Below are positions 24,424-37,651 of a DNA stretch of 64,000 bases, one piece after another. The notes under the pieces are model-generated. The model searched no databases. It saw only the letters and a list, made by a program, of their open reading frames with translations, and had not been told where the DNA came from. Source of the stretch: Wuchereria bancrofti. Lineage: Eukaryota; Nematoda; Chromadorea; Rhabditida; Onchocercidae. How positions within the stretch are numbered: position 1 is the first letter of the stretch; each line of letters starts with the position of its first letter. The translations under genes and the position numbers were made by a program. The stretch spans positions 1,740,354 to 1,804,353 of the forward strand of contig SSBO01000009.1 of NCBI GenBank assembly GCA_005281725.1, read 5' to 3'.

Positions 24424-25920
24424 TTCATTTCAACGCTTTTTTCTCTTTTCAAAAAAGAAAAAAACTTATCAGAGATAATATAAGAAGGAATTTGGACAAA
24501 AAAAAAATGAAATAAACAAACTAACTTAAGTGATATTAGTTTTGTTTGATTTGAAAAATGGAAAAAGAAAGAGCTAAAGTAATAGCAAATAAAAGAAAGG
24601 AAGGCGAGAAAACGAATGAATAATAAAGAAAAAATAAATTGGACCAATAATTATTAATGTATGTTTAATTTTAGTTTTGGTATCATTTAAATCATTTAAC
24701 AATTCAAAATGATTGGATAAAGTGGCGAAAAATATATGAAAGAGAGAAAAAAGAAAGCAAAATTTATTCGATGAAGTAAATTTCAGGAAATATAAAACAT
24801 TAGAAATAATGGGTGAATTAATTTGCTGAAAATTTATAGATTGTTTACAAGAAGGGCAATGGTAGTTTAACAAACGTATTTATAAACAATTCCAGTTGTT
24901 CATTTTCTATTCCATTATTTACCAATTATGTCAACAAAATGCTCATTCTGGTTCAATCCGAGATTTCGGAAAGATCAAAAAAAGAAATTCCTAATTGTAT
25001 CTTTTTTCTCATAGTTAGTGCAAAGTAGTGGTTAAGAGAAAAAACATTTGAAGTGTTCAACCAAAAAGAGTAATTGAAAGCAGTTTTACTATGCATTGTC
25101 AAATACAATGACATTTCTATCATACAACAAAAACTAGAAGTTATTAATTCTTGAGATTTTTTCAGAATTTCAAAAATGACCAGTGAAAATTAGTCTGTCT
25201 CAAATATCTAACTGTTATATCCAAGCAGTTAGTAAATTTTATGAAATTGTTTTTGAAATAGAAAAATCGATGATAAGTTTGTCACCTTCGTATGTTATGA
25301 GAACAGTAATTTTGAAATGAAAAAAGAGAAAAAAAGAAACAAACAAAGAGAATGAAATTCATTTGATGCCTTTTTGCTCTCTTCTGACGACAACAAAAAG
25401 CGCCCCATTGTCTTTCAGTGTCAAATAGTTCCGTCAAAAAGGTTCTCATTTCTCCCACCTAATTACTTCAATGGCGAATAACGGAACGTTTTTGAACAGT
25501 CACTTAGTAATGAATAATTTTTTAGCACAATATGTGAAAATTTAAAATTCACTTTCATTTCATTTCAAAAATAATTTCAAAGATTTTTTCGCTTTACATA
25601 CTATTGACAAGAGATATATCGAATGAAAATATAGAAAAAAATGGATTAGAAACTTAAGAATAGAAATATTATTTATTTTTCAAAAATGAATATTTTGTTT
25701 CGTGCGATAGAAGGGGCAAAAGTGCTATTAAAGTGATCAATCAAAATTACATGATTGACATAAAATCAAGAGATGTGGAAATAGTTCAAAAGTATTGAAG
25801 TATGATATGAATTGAAGGTTAAGTATTGAAAATAAACAGATAATTTAAGTTTTCTCAAAAAATTTATACAAAAGACACAAAATCTATTAGCTATGCATTT
25901 CTTTCATTACGATATCATAC

Positions 25921-25954
25921 AAATATTAAAAGATAAGTTTATCTTTTAATATTT
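25921..25954. repeat. Perfect palindrome, 16-bp arms with 2-nt centre
   Basis: AAATATTAAAAGATAA (25921-25936) is followed by GT and then its exact reverse complement (25939-25954). It lies in intergenic DNA and could extrude as a cruciform. Confidence 0.95.
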
Positions 25955-26176
25955 AACATTTTCAGTTCGCCGTAATGTTGTAAAATCAACGAAATAGCAA
26001 AATGAGTGAAACTTTTAATTTACATATTTCTTGTATTTGTACTTCAAAGACTGTCTGTACCAGTGTTTACCATAATATCGTTGCTATGAAATCGGTCAAT
26101 TTGTTGAAGAGAAAAGATTTTACAATTTCATAAACTAAACTATTAGCTAAATTATCATAGTCCATGCCGAATTATT

Positions 26177-26380
26177 CTACTTTAAGTTGCAATATGCTAT
26201 CATTTTCGTTCTTTTTATTGTAAAACTTCTGAATAATTGTATTAGATCAGTGGACGATAATAGAAAGTTCATTTGCCTCTTTGTCATTAATTGAGCACTT
26301 TTTGTTGATATTTTTTGATCAGCCGCCGCGTGTTGTCTATCATTAGCTGTTGTTGAATCGAATAACTGCACTATTGTCAT
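26177..26380 (-). CDS. Possible small ORF of unknown function
   Basis: A 67-codon frame starting MTIVQLFDSTTANDRQHAAA. It is not recognised as any family and has no signal peptide or membrane segment. The composition is mixed and more protein-like than neighbouring frames. On the minus strand a GTTTTTTAG acceptor lies about 26 nt before the ATG, which could be an SL trans-splice site. It could equally be a chance open frame. Confidence 0.2.
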   Translation of the reverse strand: MTIVQLFDSTTANDRQHAAADQKISTKSAQLMTKRQMNFLLSSTDLIQLFRSFTIKRTKMIAYCNLK

Positions 26381-28353
26381 TTTCTTCGTTAAATTCGTTA
26401 AAATATCTAAAAAACAATGTTGTTGAAATTTTCAGCAAAGAAAAAAAAAATGAAAAAATCGATATTGAATTGGCATCCAATACTTCCTTCTTTTTTTTTC
26501 CTATTTTTTACTGCTGGTTTAATAACCTGGTCATTGTTGCATGCAAGCACTTTTTCCACAACGTTTCATATCTCATTCAAATCGGTCAAAGATTAAAAAA
26601 GTCGGACAAAAGAATGTTCAGCAGGTAGTAATAATTAATGTATTGTCGAAAATTCGAGAATAAGGAATAGGTAGTAGCTTCGATTGCACTAAGGAAAAGA
26701 TTAATAGGTTCCTTACAGCTGATTCAATAGATATTTTTCAACTTACTTACTGCTAAATTTTCAACTGATAATCTAATTAAATGGGAATAATTGAACATAA
26801 TTTATTGTTTAGTTTCGCTTCTTATGCCAGTAATCCGGTCATCAATTTTTCTCGAATACATTGATGACAATATGAGGAATTATCGCTTATTCCCGAATAA
26901 ACGACCGAAGTTTAAGTGCCATGTTGAAAAATTCAAATCAATGATTAATCTCTGACATATACAAAATGACAGGAAATGTTCAAAATGACTGATCAATCTG
27001 CAGATGATTCATCTGGAGTGACTCATGCAAATACTGTGTGAAGAGAAATCTTAAAAAATTAATGGTCTATTGATAGTTAAAGAATAAAGCGGCAATTTCT
27101 AATAGTTTTGACAAATATAAAAGAAAGATAGGGTAAACGGATTTATTTATTGGTATTTCTTTCTTTGGGTCTCTTTAATTCTCTTTTTACTCTTAAGAAG
27201 AGGTGAAGAGTATTAGGAAGTACTGGTGGCTTTCATAAATAGAATTTGTGATTTTCGTTTTTTATTCTGCATTACAACCCATCCCATCTTTGTTGGTTCT
27301 GTTTATGTAAATAAGTTAAAGAAAATTATAAAAGGAAGGATGATACTTTACTGAAATATGAAATAACGTTTTAGAATTTTAACAGCAACGAATCTTATCA
27401 TTCAAAAGTCGTAAGTGATAATAATTTTAAATATATGTAAATGAAAACATAGCATTAGAATTTTTATGAAAGTGATGAAAAAGCTGAAATTTTTGAATGT
27501 AAAAAGGTCAGAAAAATATGGAAAATTTAAAGATATTTTTATATTTTAAATGAAAATGATAAGGATAACGTGTATTATATTAAATGAAAATTCAGTAATA
27601 AGCATGTTAGCAGTGCTCAAAATGCTCAAAGTTTTATCGGTATATGATAATTGTGGTATGTTAATGATAAGTAATTACAGAAATGATAAGGATAATGACA
27701 AAAATCAGTTCTTAACATTGAATAATAGTGATAGTAAAAGATATAGATAGCAATAATAAATTTAATGGAAATGGAAAGGTAATAAAAATGATTGGTGAAA
27801 TAAGGGCAGATAATGGGAGGGAAAAGGTGAAATATGAGAGGGATTATGAATTTGAAACCAATTAAATATTTGGCATGAAAATTCATTAATAGATAATATT
27901 GATTTTATGTGACGTTTTTCCCTAAATGTATTAGTGTTCACCAAAGAAATCAATAAAAAGTAAAAAAAAACGAAATTGATTTTTGTTTTAAAAACAAAAT
28001 TTAAATTAATGATTTTAGAGAGCACTTGAAAGCAGAAATTTTCAGATATTTTAGATACAAATTGTAATTTGAAAATCAGAAAAACAACAAATATTTTTTC
28101 ATAGAAAGAGTTTGACCACCCATTTTGATAATTTCAAATTTAAAATGAGATTCTTAACTGATATTAATTGTTTTTCCTCAATATTTTTCATTCATTTGTT
28201 CGATTATCATTTAATCATATGCATTAAGAAATTTGACTTACTTGCCATTATTCACGTGGACAAAGTAATATGATATGCGTGTAATTCTTGAGATTATTTA
28301 TTAATACTTTCACATTACTGAGGTAATTACGGAAAAATAAAAAAAAAAAGATA

Positions 28354-28420
28354 GAACTGGAATCTGTAAAAGTTTAACCACCAAAGAGAACCGGAATCTG
28401 TAAAAGTTCAATCATCAAAT
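28354..28420. repeat. Two tandem copies of a 34-bp unit
   Basis: GAACTGGAATCTGTAAAAGT at 28354 recurs as GAACCGGAATCTGTAAAAGT at 28388. The remainder of the unit is imperfectly conserved. Confidence 0.8.
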
Positions 28421-30067
28421 AGTGTTAAATTTTGTTGTCACTTCTTGTTTTATTACACTCAGTTTATTTTAAGTTCAAGTTCCCTTTTCCATTTCAATAA
28501 TAATGCATAAGAAAATTCAGTGCAAGAAAAAGCTTACTAATTGCATAAGAATTAGCTTTAATTATTAAATTAATAAATTGTGGCACTCGAAAATTCTAAT
28601 TTCGATCGTTTTAATTATATATGCGTATTAATTGTAAAATTGAAAGAAGATCAAAAGTGATCAGTGGAAAGTGATTCAGCAATTAAATGCATTCAAATAA
28701 CAGTTAATCTCAAATGATAAACAAATAAAACAATTTAAATTCAAATGATTTTAAATGACCATTATAAGACGGCAAAAAAGAGCCAAAAAAGTCGGAGAGT
28801 GTAGTGATAAATGATAATTTTTGACATAATTACAATATTAGGAAGTATTTACAACAATTTTTCCAATGGAAATTTGAAAACATCACAGAATGAGTCAGTA
28901 AAACTTAGCAAACAAATCAACTGGAAATAACACTGTTAAATAAAACTTTTGTTGCTTGTGATTTTAATTTCAGCTCAGCCAATCTATATTCAAAAAATTT
29001 TGTGACATTTTATGTTGAATAATATGACTTTCGAACTTAACTTTTATCAGTTATCTCTTATCAAATGAAATATTAGAAAGTAAACTATTTTAGTATATTA
29101 AGAAATTCGCATATGCTTGCAATAAATGAATTAAATTAAAATTTGTGATTGTAAGGAAAATTACCAAATGCAAACATTGAAATATATCGCTTTGTAAATA
29201 CCATTCATTTTTTTTTTTTTGCTTTCGAAAAAAGAAAAAAGAAGAGAAACTGAATAGCTTAACCGATTGTTTGTATTTGTGTTATAATGATAAACACAAC
29301 TGACCTTCGCTCTATAATCAACCATTGATATTACTGTGAATTTTAAGATTGAAAAAAGTGCATGCACAGTTTACAATAGGCGCATATATCATTTCATCTT
29401 TATAATTTATTTATTTCTGATACGTTGCGTGAAAGTGCTGCGTACGTATAAAAAAGTCGATGTTTAATCGTTTGAATGAAGTGACAGATAGATAAGAGAA
29501 TTATCATAGACATTTGTGGGATAAAAGGAAGACATTAGATAAGATCAGTAAACAGCAGGAAGATATATTACTCTTTTCGTATGATAGTAACAACATAACT
29601 TAACTTAATTAATTATAACTAAAGTACACCTGAGATTATCATCATTATTTTACGATTAATAATGATAAAAGACACATGTATATACATACATACTGTACAA
29701 TAGTAGCGCAATAATTTACAACATTAGCAATTAAACAATTCATAAATTTCTCATTCATCAAAATAATTCTATTTTTTAATTTTTTACAATTATTAACCAA
29801 TTACAAGAAAAATTTTAAAGCCGTTAACTTTAGATGATAAGTGGAATTTGGATGATTTAACTTTTTTCTCATTGTTCAAATTAATTACCAAACACATGTA
29901 AAAAAAATGAATTACTAAACATACAATATAAGGTTTAAGTTAATTACTAAACACACATAATATGAAATTTAAATGAACAAATATTTTCAAAATGTTTCAA
30001 AAAATTCACCCATTTTTACCACCCAAACAATTGTGTGTTAATCTAAATTCATGAATGAATTATACAC

Positions 30068-30141
30068 AATCAAATTCACTTTTTATTCTTTTCACTTCAA
30101 AAAGAATCAAATTCACTTTTTATTCTTTTCACTTCAAAAAG
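30068..30141. repeat. Two tandem copies of a 37-bp unit
   Basis: The unit beginning AATCAAATTCACTTTTTATT occurs at 30068 and 30105 and the two copies are essentially identical. Confidence 0.9.
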
Positions 30142-30594
30142 GAAAGGATTTATAGAAAAATGATATTAAAGCACACAAAAATGCATACAAATAATTATAT
30201 ACATAAAGTTAAAGCTAATTGTCTTTTATTTTCGATTTCACTTCTATCTACTATCACTGATAACGATCAGTTTATTGATTAATTTAACGAAACATTGCGA
30301 AATAAATTAATTTATGTAAATAATGAACAAAAAACGATATGTTATAATGCATTACTACATAAAATTTCCATTCTATTCTTTCGTTGATGTTTGACAATGA
30401 TTTTAAATTATGAAATGAATGAACCTTCTGAAATTTTCTGAATTCACTTGACAATTTTTCGAATTTTAATGGAAGGGGAAAAGTATATGTAAAAAAGTTT
30501 TTTGAGATTCTGAACATTTCACGAATCTCTTCAGTACACTATTTTCTAAGCAATTCAAATTATTTCCTAATCTTATTCTCTTTTTGACGATCTA

Positions 30595-33500
30595 TTAGGA
30601 TAATTTCTTCCGTGAACGAAACGACGTCCTTAGACGTGTCAATTCTTCGGAAAATATTTCACCACTTTGTAATGCTGTAACCAACTGATCAAAGTTACGA
30701 CTATGATTTTCACGTTGTCGAGCTGAAATAATATTGAATTCGTAGAAATTAATCGATCTACAAAGATCATAAAATATTATCACAATTCTCGAAAAATTAA
30801 CAAATTTCCAAAAAAAAAAAATTGGTATATGACATATTGATTCAATCGAAAATTTGGAAATTTGTTTAGAATACTTTTTCAATGACTTTTTTAAAAAACA
30901 ATCAAAACATCCTTCAAATTATGAGGAAATTTTCTGGATAGAAGTAGTTCTTGACCGGAATTACTTTTCCTCTTTCAAAAAAAAAGAATGAAATAAGTGG
31001 TTGAGGAAAGGTTTACATCTTTTAGACAGTATTGATCGTGCCATTGTTTGCTTTTTGAGTCGTTCCAAATTCTCACGCTCTTCCCAAATCTGTTGATGGC
31101 ATTCGGTTAGTGCAGTTAAAAATTTCGAAATTATACCAAAGAAATCGTCTGGTGAAGTGTTTCTCGTTTCTTCTGCAAACATCCGCACACATACCCGGAA
31201 CTGAAATAATTCTACTAATCGACGAGAAAATGGGATAATTATAGTGAGAAATCATTATTCGTTTATTCCTAGTTCCCATTCAGGTTAAATTTTCTGAGGG
31301 TAAGTGAAGATGAAACTGAAAGTATGGCACAAATTCACTTTATGTATTGAAATATTCACTGGAGAAGATAAAAAGACACAAAATGAACATATCACGTGCG
31401 TCATCCATTTTTACTTCAAAGTATTTCAAGATCTATCTAATTTACTTTGGTATCCATATCAGCATATTGCTTCTCAACTTGTGCAAAATCATTTTGAGCA
31501 GAATTCAGGAAATTCTTTAGCACTTCTACAAAGCGATCCACGTTCTTGTCACGTTCGTTATTCCACGTATCTCCTTCATTTATTGCTTCGGTATCTTTTA
31601 ACGCTTCCGTTGCAATTGAGATTGATTTACGTAAAGCACACAGTTCTTGTTCCATTTCTTTACGACTGTAGTACATATGACAGTAAAGATGAGAAGTGGC
31701 TGAGTTATTCTTTAAACTTAGAAGAAATATACAACAATGTTTCGTCGAGTGATAGTATTAACTACAGAAAAGAGCCAAGCCAGCAAAGACTTACCTGTGC
31801 CTAGCAGCCTGATAAACACTTTCTAGGTCACGCTTCAGGCCTAGCACATCTGACTTTTTGTTTTCAAATTGCTCAACGATATAGTGCAATAAATTACGAT
31901 CGGAACGTAATGAATTTCGTACATCTGTGAGTAATCGCAACGAAGCCAATGTGAATCCTGTAAAGTAGTAGTACTATTTGAAAATTCCTTTCAATTTGAC
32001 GTGCGTCTACGATTCAAAACTTCTAAGCACTACCAATCGGATCATTCAGTCAATAAAGTATGCATTTCAGATTTATTCCTAAAATTTTATCCCGAAAAAA
32101 AAAAAAATTTTATTCAGCTTTCATGACTAACCGTAAGCATTTCCGTTACGTTTTCCACAATTCAGAAAGTTACCCACTGCTAGAATTATACGTAAAAGTT
32201 GTCTTAAACGCTTGTTGCCTGTTACTGCTGTTGAAGCATTTGTCACTGCTGAAGAAAATAATGTGATTAAGAAGAATTTTCAACAACAACAAACCTTTCT
32301 GATAAAATAAAACCTAATTTATAGCAGCACTGTTAATATAATATTAGTATGATTCTAGCTTACTTTCAACAGTACTGGAAATATCACTGATGCGTTCTCG
32401 ATAGGTACTAATAATGTGCAAACAGCGCAAGCGCTCTTCGTGTCGCGGAACACTGAAGAAAACATTTTATCAGCCATTCCGAACTTTTATCTTTTCATTT
32501 AACAAAGCAATGATTAGAGGAAGGAATAAATGCATCCATCTTCCAAACAGATTTCCATTCCTTATCTTATCAGAATACTTCTAACCACACTTTATCGCAC
32601 TGTGAAATTTGAAAAAAGGAAAGAAAAATTCATTTACTTGCTAATTTCATAAAAGAATCGGTCTGCTACTGATAATACACTGGCAGTTTTGTATTTATCC
32701 ACGATTTCGCGTATTTTCATAATTTCTTCTTTAGTCGGCAAAAATTTCAACATCTGAGAATAAATCTTTGAATTAGTCAGTTATCCATTTGCTACAACTA
32801 ATTTTGGGTTAGGAAGAAACTTTTAGTTACAGGAATAGTTGAAAATAACACAGAAAGTTCAGAGTTCAGAGACTAATCAAATATTCAAGTTAGTTTTTTG
32901 AAATAAAAAAGTAGCAAATTGAAAAATTAGATAATTATTTTTTTTGACTTTCGATATTGTTATTAACGAGTAATAATGGTTGTGACTGCTTACAGGTAAT
33001 ATTGTCGACTGTTAAATTTTACAAAGTGAGAAAAAAAGAAGATACCTGGCTATTTACGACAAGTATTACCTTAATTTCCATGTATTTTCTGTATATTACA
33101 TATAATTCATCCCGTCATTTAATATTTATTCTAATTAATTTGTAGTGAAATGAGAATAATAATTGGAGGAGAATTGAAGATCAGTCAAACAAAAGTAAAA
33201 AATTTAAATTAAAGTGACAAATGAAGAATTAAAAATTTTAAAATATTATGTGTATTAGTACAAATATTTCGCACTAGTAAATAAGCAAATGAGTAAATTT
33301 GAGATGTTTATACAAAATAATTGAATTGAATTGGAGATAATATCTATCATACTTGTTCGATCATATCGCGTGGTAATTCGCCATATTGATCCATCGACAA
33401 AATGGCATGCTTAATTTGTTTATTTGATAATCGAAGTTTCGATAGCATAATCGTGCAATTTTGGGCACGACGAGGTTCGATGACAGAAATGGATGTTTCG

Positions 33501-36500
33501 GCACGATGCTGTCTACGTAATGTTTCACTTACTGATTCCGTTTCATCAATTGATATTTTGCTAATTGAAAAATTTTGTGTAACATCTTCCAGATTTAACT
33601 GAAAGTCATCGCACCAAATTGAAAAATGACAACAATATTTGTATAAAAATGAATCTTGTACTAACTTAGGTTGTTTATCAGTAAACCAAATGATTTGTTG
33701 CTTTTTTCTATAAGGTTTGTGTTGATAAAGGTAATTGAATGATATGAAAAGATAAAAAGGTCAATCGGTCAGCAATTGTCTAACCTTTTCGTATAATTTT
33801 TCCTCATTAATATTCTCCCAAACAGTGCCAAAGATTCTATCTTTAGGAATAGTTATCCAATTAAGCGTTTTCAGTTGCGCCGTTGATTTCGGTATCTTTT
33901 TTGCATTTTCATTTGCGCCGATTGCTTCCGCTACAGTTCGATGCATGCCAAGCTGTAGTAGTGATGGTGGCGGTGGTGGTGGAGGTAGTAACGGAGGACA
34001 TATCGGTGGTACCGAAGATGACGACGGACTTGGCGATTCACACGGATCGGACGGAAATGTCGAATCTGTCGAATCTGCGCTAATTCTAAAATAGATATGA
34101 TAGCTGCTTATTTAATTAGTATAATTTTTAAAAGAAAAACTACTAAAAGATGTGATAGTGCATGAAACGAATATTTTTTAAAAATTATTAATTGGGAAAG
34201 AAATGATTCAATTATGCTTCAAATTAGGCTAATGAGAATGTCAAAATGATGAAGAAATAAATAGTATTAAAATGCTTCAACCAAAATAAATATATTTTGT
34301 ATTTAAATAAAAAATTGAATGAAAAATTAAGTAGGATCATAAACTGATTGCAATTTCTAACACTAATTTTAATTAGCGTCCCTTAATCTCATAACAAGAA
34401 AATAATTATCACACCTGGAATAAATGGAGCGCAAATCGCAATCAGCCAGGCGATTTTGTAATTCAATCACATTCATTCTCTCTTTTCGTAATTCTTCTTC
34501 CAATTCATTATACATTCTTTCAAGATTGTCATATTCATGCTGTGTATGTAATCTATAACTCATTCAGTTCTTGTATAAACTTAAATCATTTAACCTTCTC
34601 ACCTTGAATTATATTATTTGAGAAAAATGAAATTTGTCATTTTAATTTTTTATTACTAATGCAATGTTTACTTAACAAATATTACGCAAGGCTATTGATC
34701 ATTCATAAATTTCTAAACCTATTGTAGGCATAATTTTATTTTTTATGTTTTCTATTATATTTACTTATTCATAAATTTTATTTATTCATTCAGCCAACCA
34801 AAAATTAGTTATTAAATTCAATTAGATAAAACGAGATTACTGCTTAAACCAAAGTACCTGGATAAAGCTTTATTTATATCTATGCTTATGACAGGTCCTT
34901 GCAGATCTGTACAAACCTCCATTTTTGCTTGTAATACTAACTGTTGCAGTACAATATCGAGTAATCTACAAATTAAAAGAATAATTAATTTTAATTAATC
35001 CATAAATAACATATCTACTGTATAGATAAATTTAAAACTACAATATAAAAGAGCAAACTAAGATGCGATTAATATTTTTTGGAAATTCAAAAAAAAAAAA
35101 ATTAAACTGACTGAAGCGTAAGAATACTCACAAAATTTAGGTTAAACCCTTAAATATTAGTTTTAGTGAATTTACCTCCATATATGGGTATGTTTATGAT
35201 CGGATGATACAAGCATAAGATGCTGCAAAATGGAAATAAAATGAGGCATTGCAATGGTATTATTCAATCGTTCCATTAATATATCAACGATATCTGCTGG
35301 ATTTTCCACATCATCAATTGGTGTTGATGTCCCCGAGTCTCTCCTTAAATTTAATTTCATCCTTAAATTCTATTTTGTTTTGACTACAAAAAAATTAGAA
35401 CGAAATAAATCAATATGGATTACATCACTAATATTCACCAAATTATCTTTATCTCTGCCTAATTTTTATCATCAATATAATCGATTATTCTTTTTTGCAG
35501 AATGATTTTGAAATTAACTGACATCAAAAAAAATTAACTCATTTTGTACCAAATATTTTTAAACAACTTTTAGATTAATTATTACAATCGATTATCAGAT
35601 ATTTCTTGAACGGTATTTATTTATTTACTTTCTTTTTCCATTTTTTCATTTTTCGCTCTAACGAAATGGTTCTCCCATTTCTCTGTGTGTGCCAAGGAAA
35701 ATAATATAATTAAAAGGAAGTTTGTCATATCCTTGCTGATGACACAATAAAATGTCGCATTATAAATTTGGCTTCTATTATAGAAAATATATTTTAATCC
35801 TCAAACAGCAAATTAAAGGATGTATCGATGATGATTTTCTGTTACTTAAAGATAAATATAATATCAGGAAAGTATTCACATATAATTAACGAATTAAATA
35901 GAATATCGAATTAAAATTTGAAAAGATAAAGTGGAAGGATAAATAAATAAGGCAAATGTTTTTAAAAATGTAAGTGATGCAAAAATTAGCTAAATAAAAC
36001 ATAGAATTGATTGCTCTATTGTTAATTCAATATAATCAAATTGTGAAATATTTAGTGTTACCTGGCAAAATGCTGCTCATCCTCTTGTCTACTCATTTCA
36101 AACAAATCAAAATGATCGTCTAAAACAGTTGACGAAGTAGCACGGAGTTGTTCCAGGATATTATGCAACCCTAACATTAATAGCTCAAATCGTAAATGCA
36201 TACGAAATTCCAATGATTTCTAAAAAAAAAAAACTTTAATCACAATATTTGAAAATATAAAATAAAGAAAACCCATTAAAAAGGTGAATTTTATCGACTA
36301 AAATTTTTATGAATTCTACTAAATCAAAAAAATAAGATGACATAAAAATTGCTTCGAGAAAATTTGTAATTCTAACGAGAAAGTATATAATTTAGTATTT
36401 TCACAAATCAAAAAGAAACTTTTCCTATAATTAACAAGTAGTAAAATAAGGATTTATTGAAAAGAACGAAATTGAATTTTTCAGAAAGCAAAGTTAAAGC

Positions 36501-37609
36501 TATTTTGCTTATTAGGAAGTTTTTTAGAATAATAATTTATAAATAAATTTGCGTAACAATAAATTGTCATAACAAATAATAAATAAACAGAGTAAAGGTT
36601 TCGGTTGAGTTAATTGATGAAGCGGTTTGGAAATTATAACAATTATTCAAGTAATTACTTAATGAATATTAATTGCTTGGAGGGAAAGTTTTAAGCAACA
36701 AATTTGATCGATTGTTAAAGATAAATAAGTAAAGCGATGAAAGGTTTTTAACTTTTTCCGCTTCAAAATTTTGACAACTGACAGTCAGCTGTTTCAATAA
36801 AACTTATCAGTTTTCTAAATTTTTGCAAGAAAAAAAAATATCAGTTACATAAACAATAACTTTCTCTTATCTATCCTTCACCTTCAAATTTGACCGAATT
36901 TTTTTTCTTCTTCCAATTTCTAAATCTTTTTTACATTTATCAGTTGTAAATCTGATAACAGTTGCGTTTATACTTTTTCTTGGCATATAAATTAATGGTA
37001 GACTTCTTTTCTGACTTTCAGACCCACTTTAATTGCTTCCATATCCGAATTCAATTGCTATCTCTGATCAGCACCTTTAAGCAGCTTTGGAAAAAAACGG
37101 TATATTCAGATATTGCAAAGAGAGTTTACTCCTTTTTATATGTGTTTGAATTTAAATTTTGAAATTTTCATATTATTTAAATTTTTTTCATTAAAAATTT
37201 TTTTATACCGTAATCCTATTGAAGTGTTTTTGTCTCACAAATACAATATTTAAATTTCAGAAATTAATAGCAAAAATATAATTATTTCCAAGTGTCACAT
37301 CCACATATATGCATGTGAAGTAATCGTTAAAAGGAAAATTAAGCTAAAATTCGCAACGTTAACGCTTAAAATGAAAAGCAATAACAGTTGAAAGAATCAT
37401 TTTAAACGCTGATATCAAGCAATCAGTGATATGATATCATTGCTACTTCTTATCATTCATTCATTTCATCTTTGGATGATGCCACAAATATAAATCGAAT
37501 ACCTTTTGTATTGAAGATAATTAAAGATAGTGGTAAACTCTTCATTGCTATCTTTTCTCAAAATTTTAAACAATTTCTTTAACTCTGCTTTATATCTCAT
37601 TCCTTAAAA

Positions 37610-37651
<42 letters not shown>

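Larger units (their letters stand above)
24424..30594. other. Intergenic region between the GGT and formin genes
   Basis: About 6 kb upstream of the gamma-glutamyltransferase start and downstream of the formin stop. No family-level coding signal was seen. It holds a 34-bp palindrome at 25921-25954, a 67-codon minus-strand frame with a possible SL acceptor at 26177-26380, a doubled 34-bp unit at 28354-28420 and a doubled 37-bp unit at 30068-30141. Confidence 0.5.

Noticed and set aside
24414..24873. Two minus-strand hydrophobic frames upstream of the gamma-glutamyltransferase start
   Set aside because: Low-complexity F/L/I/S translations. The correct start is the short exon MGINYRHQ at 24423, which splices in phase to the signal anchor.
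31304..31804. Plus-strand 166-codon frame, one of the longest in the window
   Set aside because: Antisense shadow of two formin FH2 exons and their intron.
33825..34094. Plus-strand frame with a Gly-rich run ([14 protein letters not shown])
   Set aside because: Antisense of the formin FH1 proline tract.
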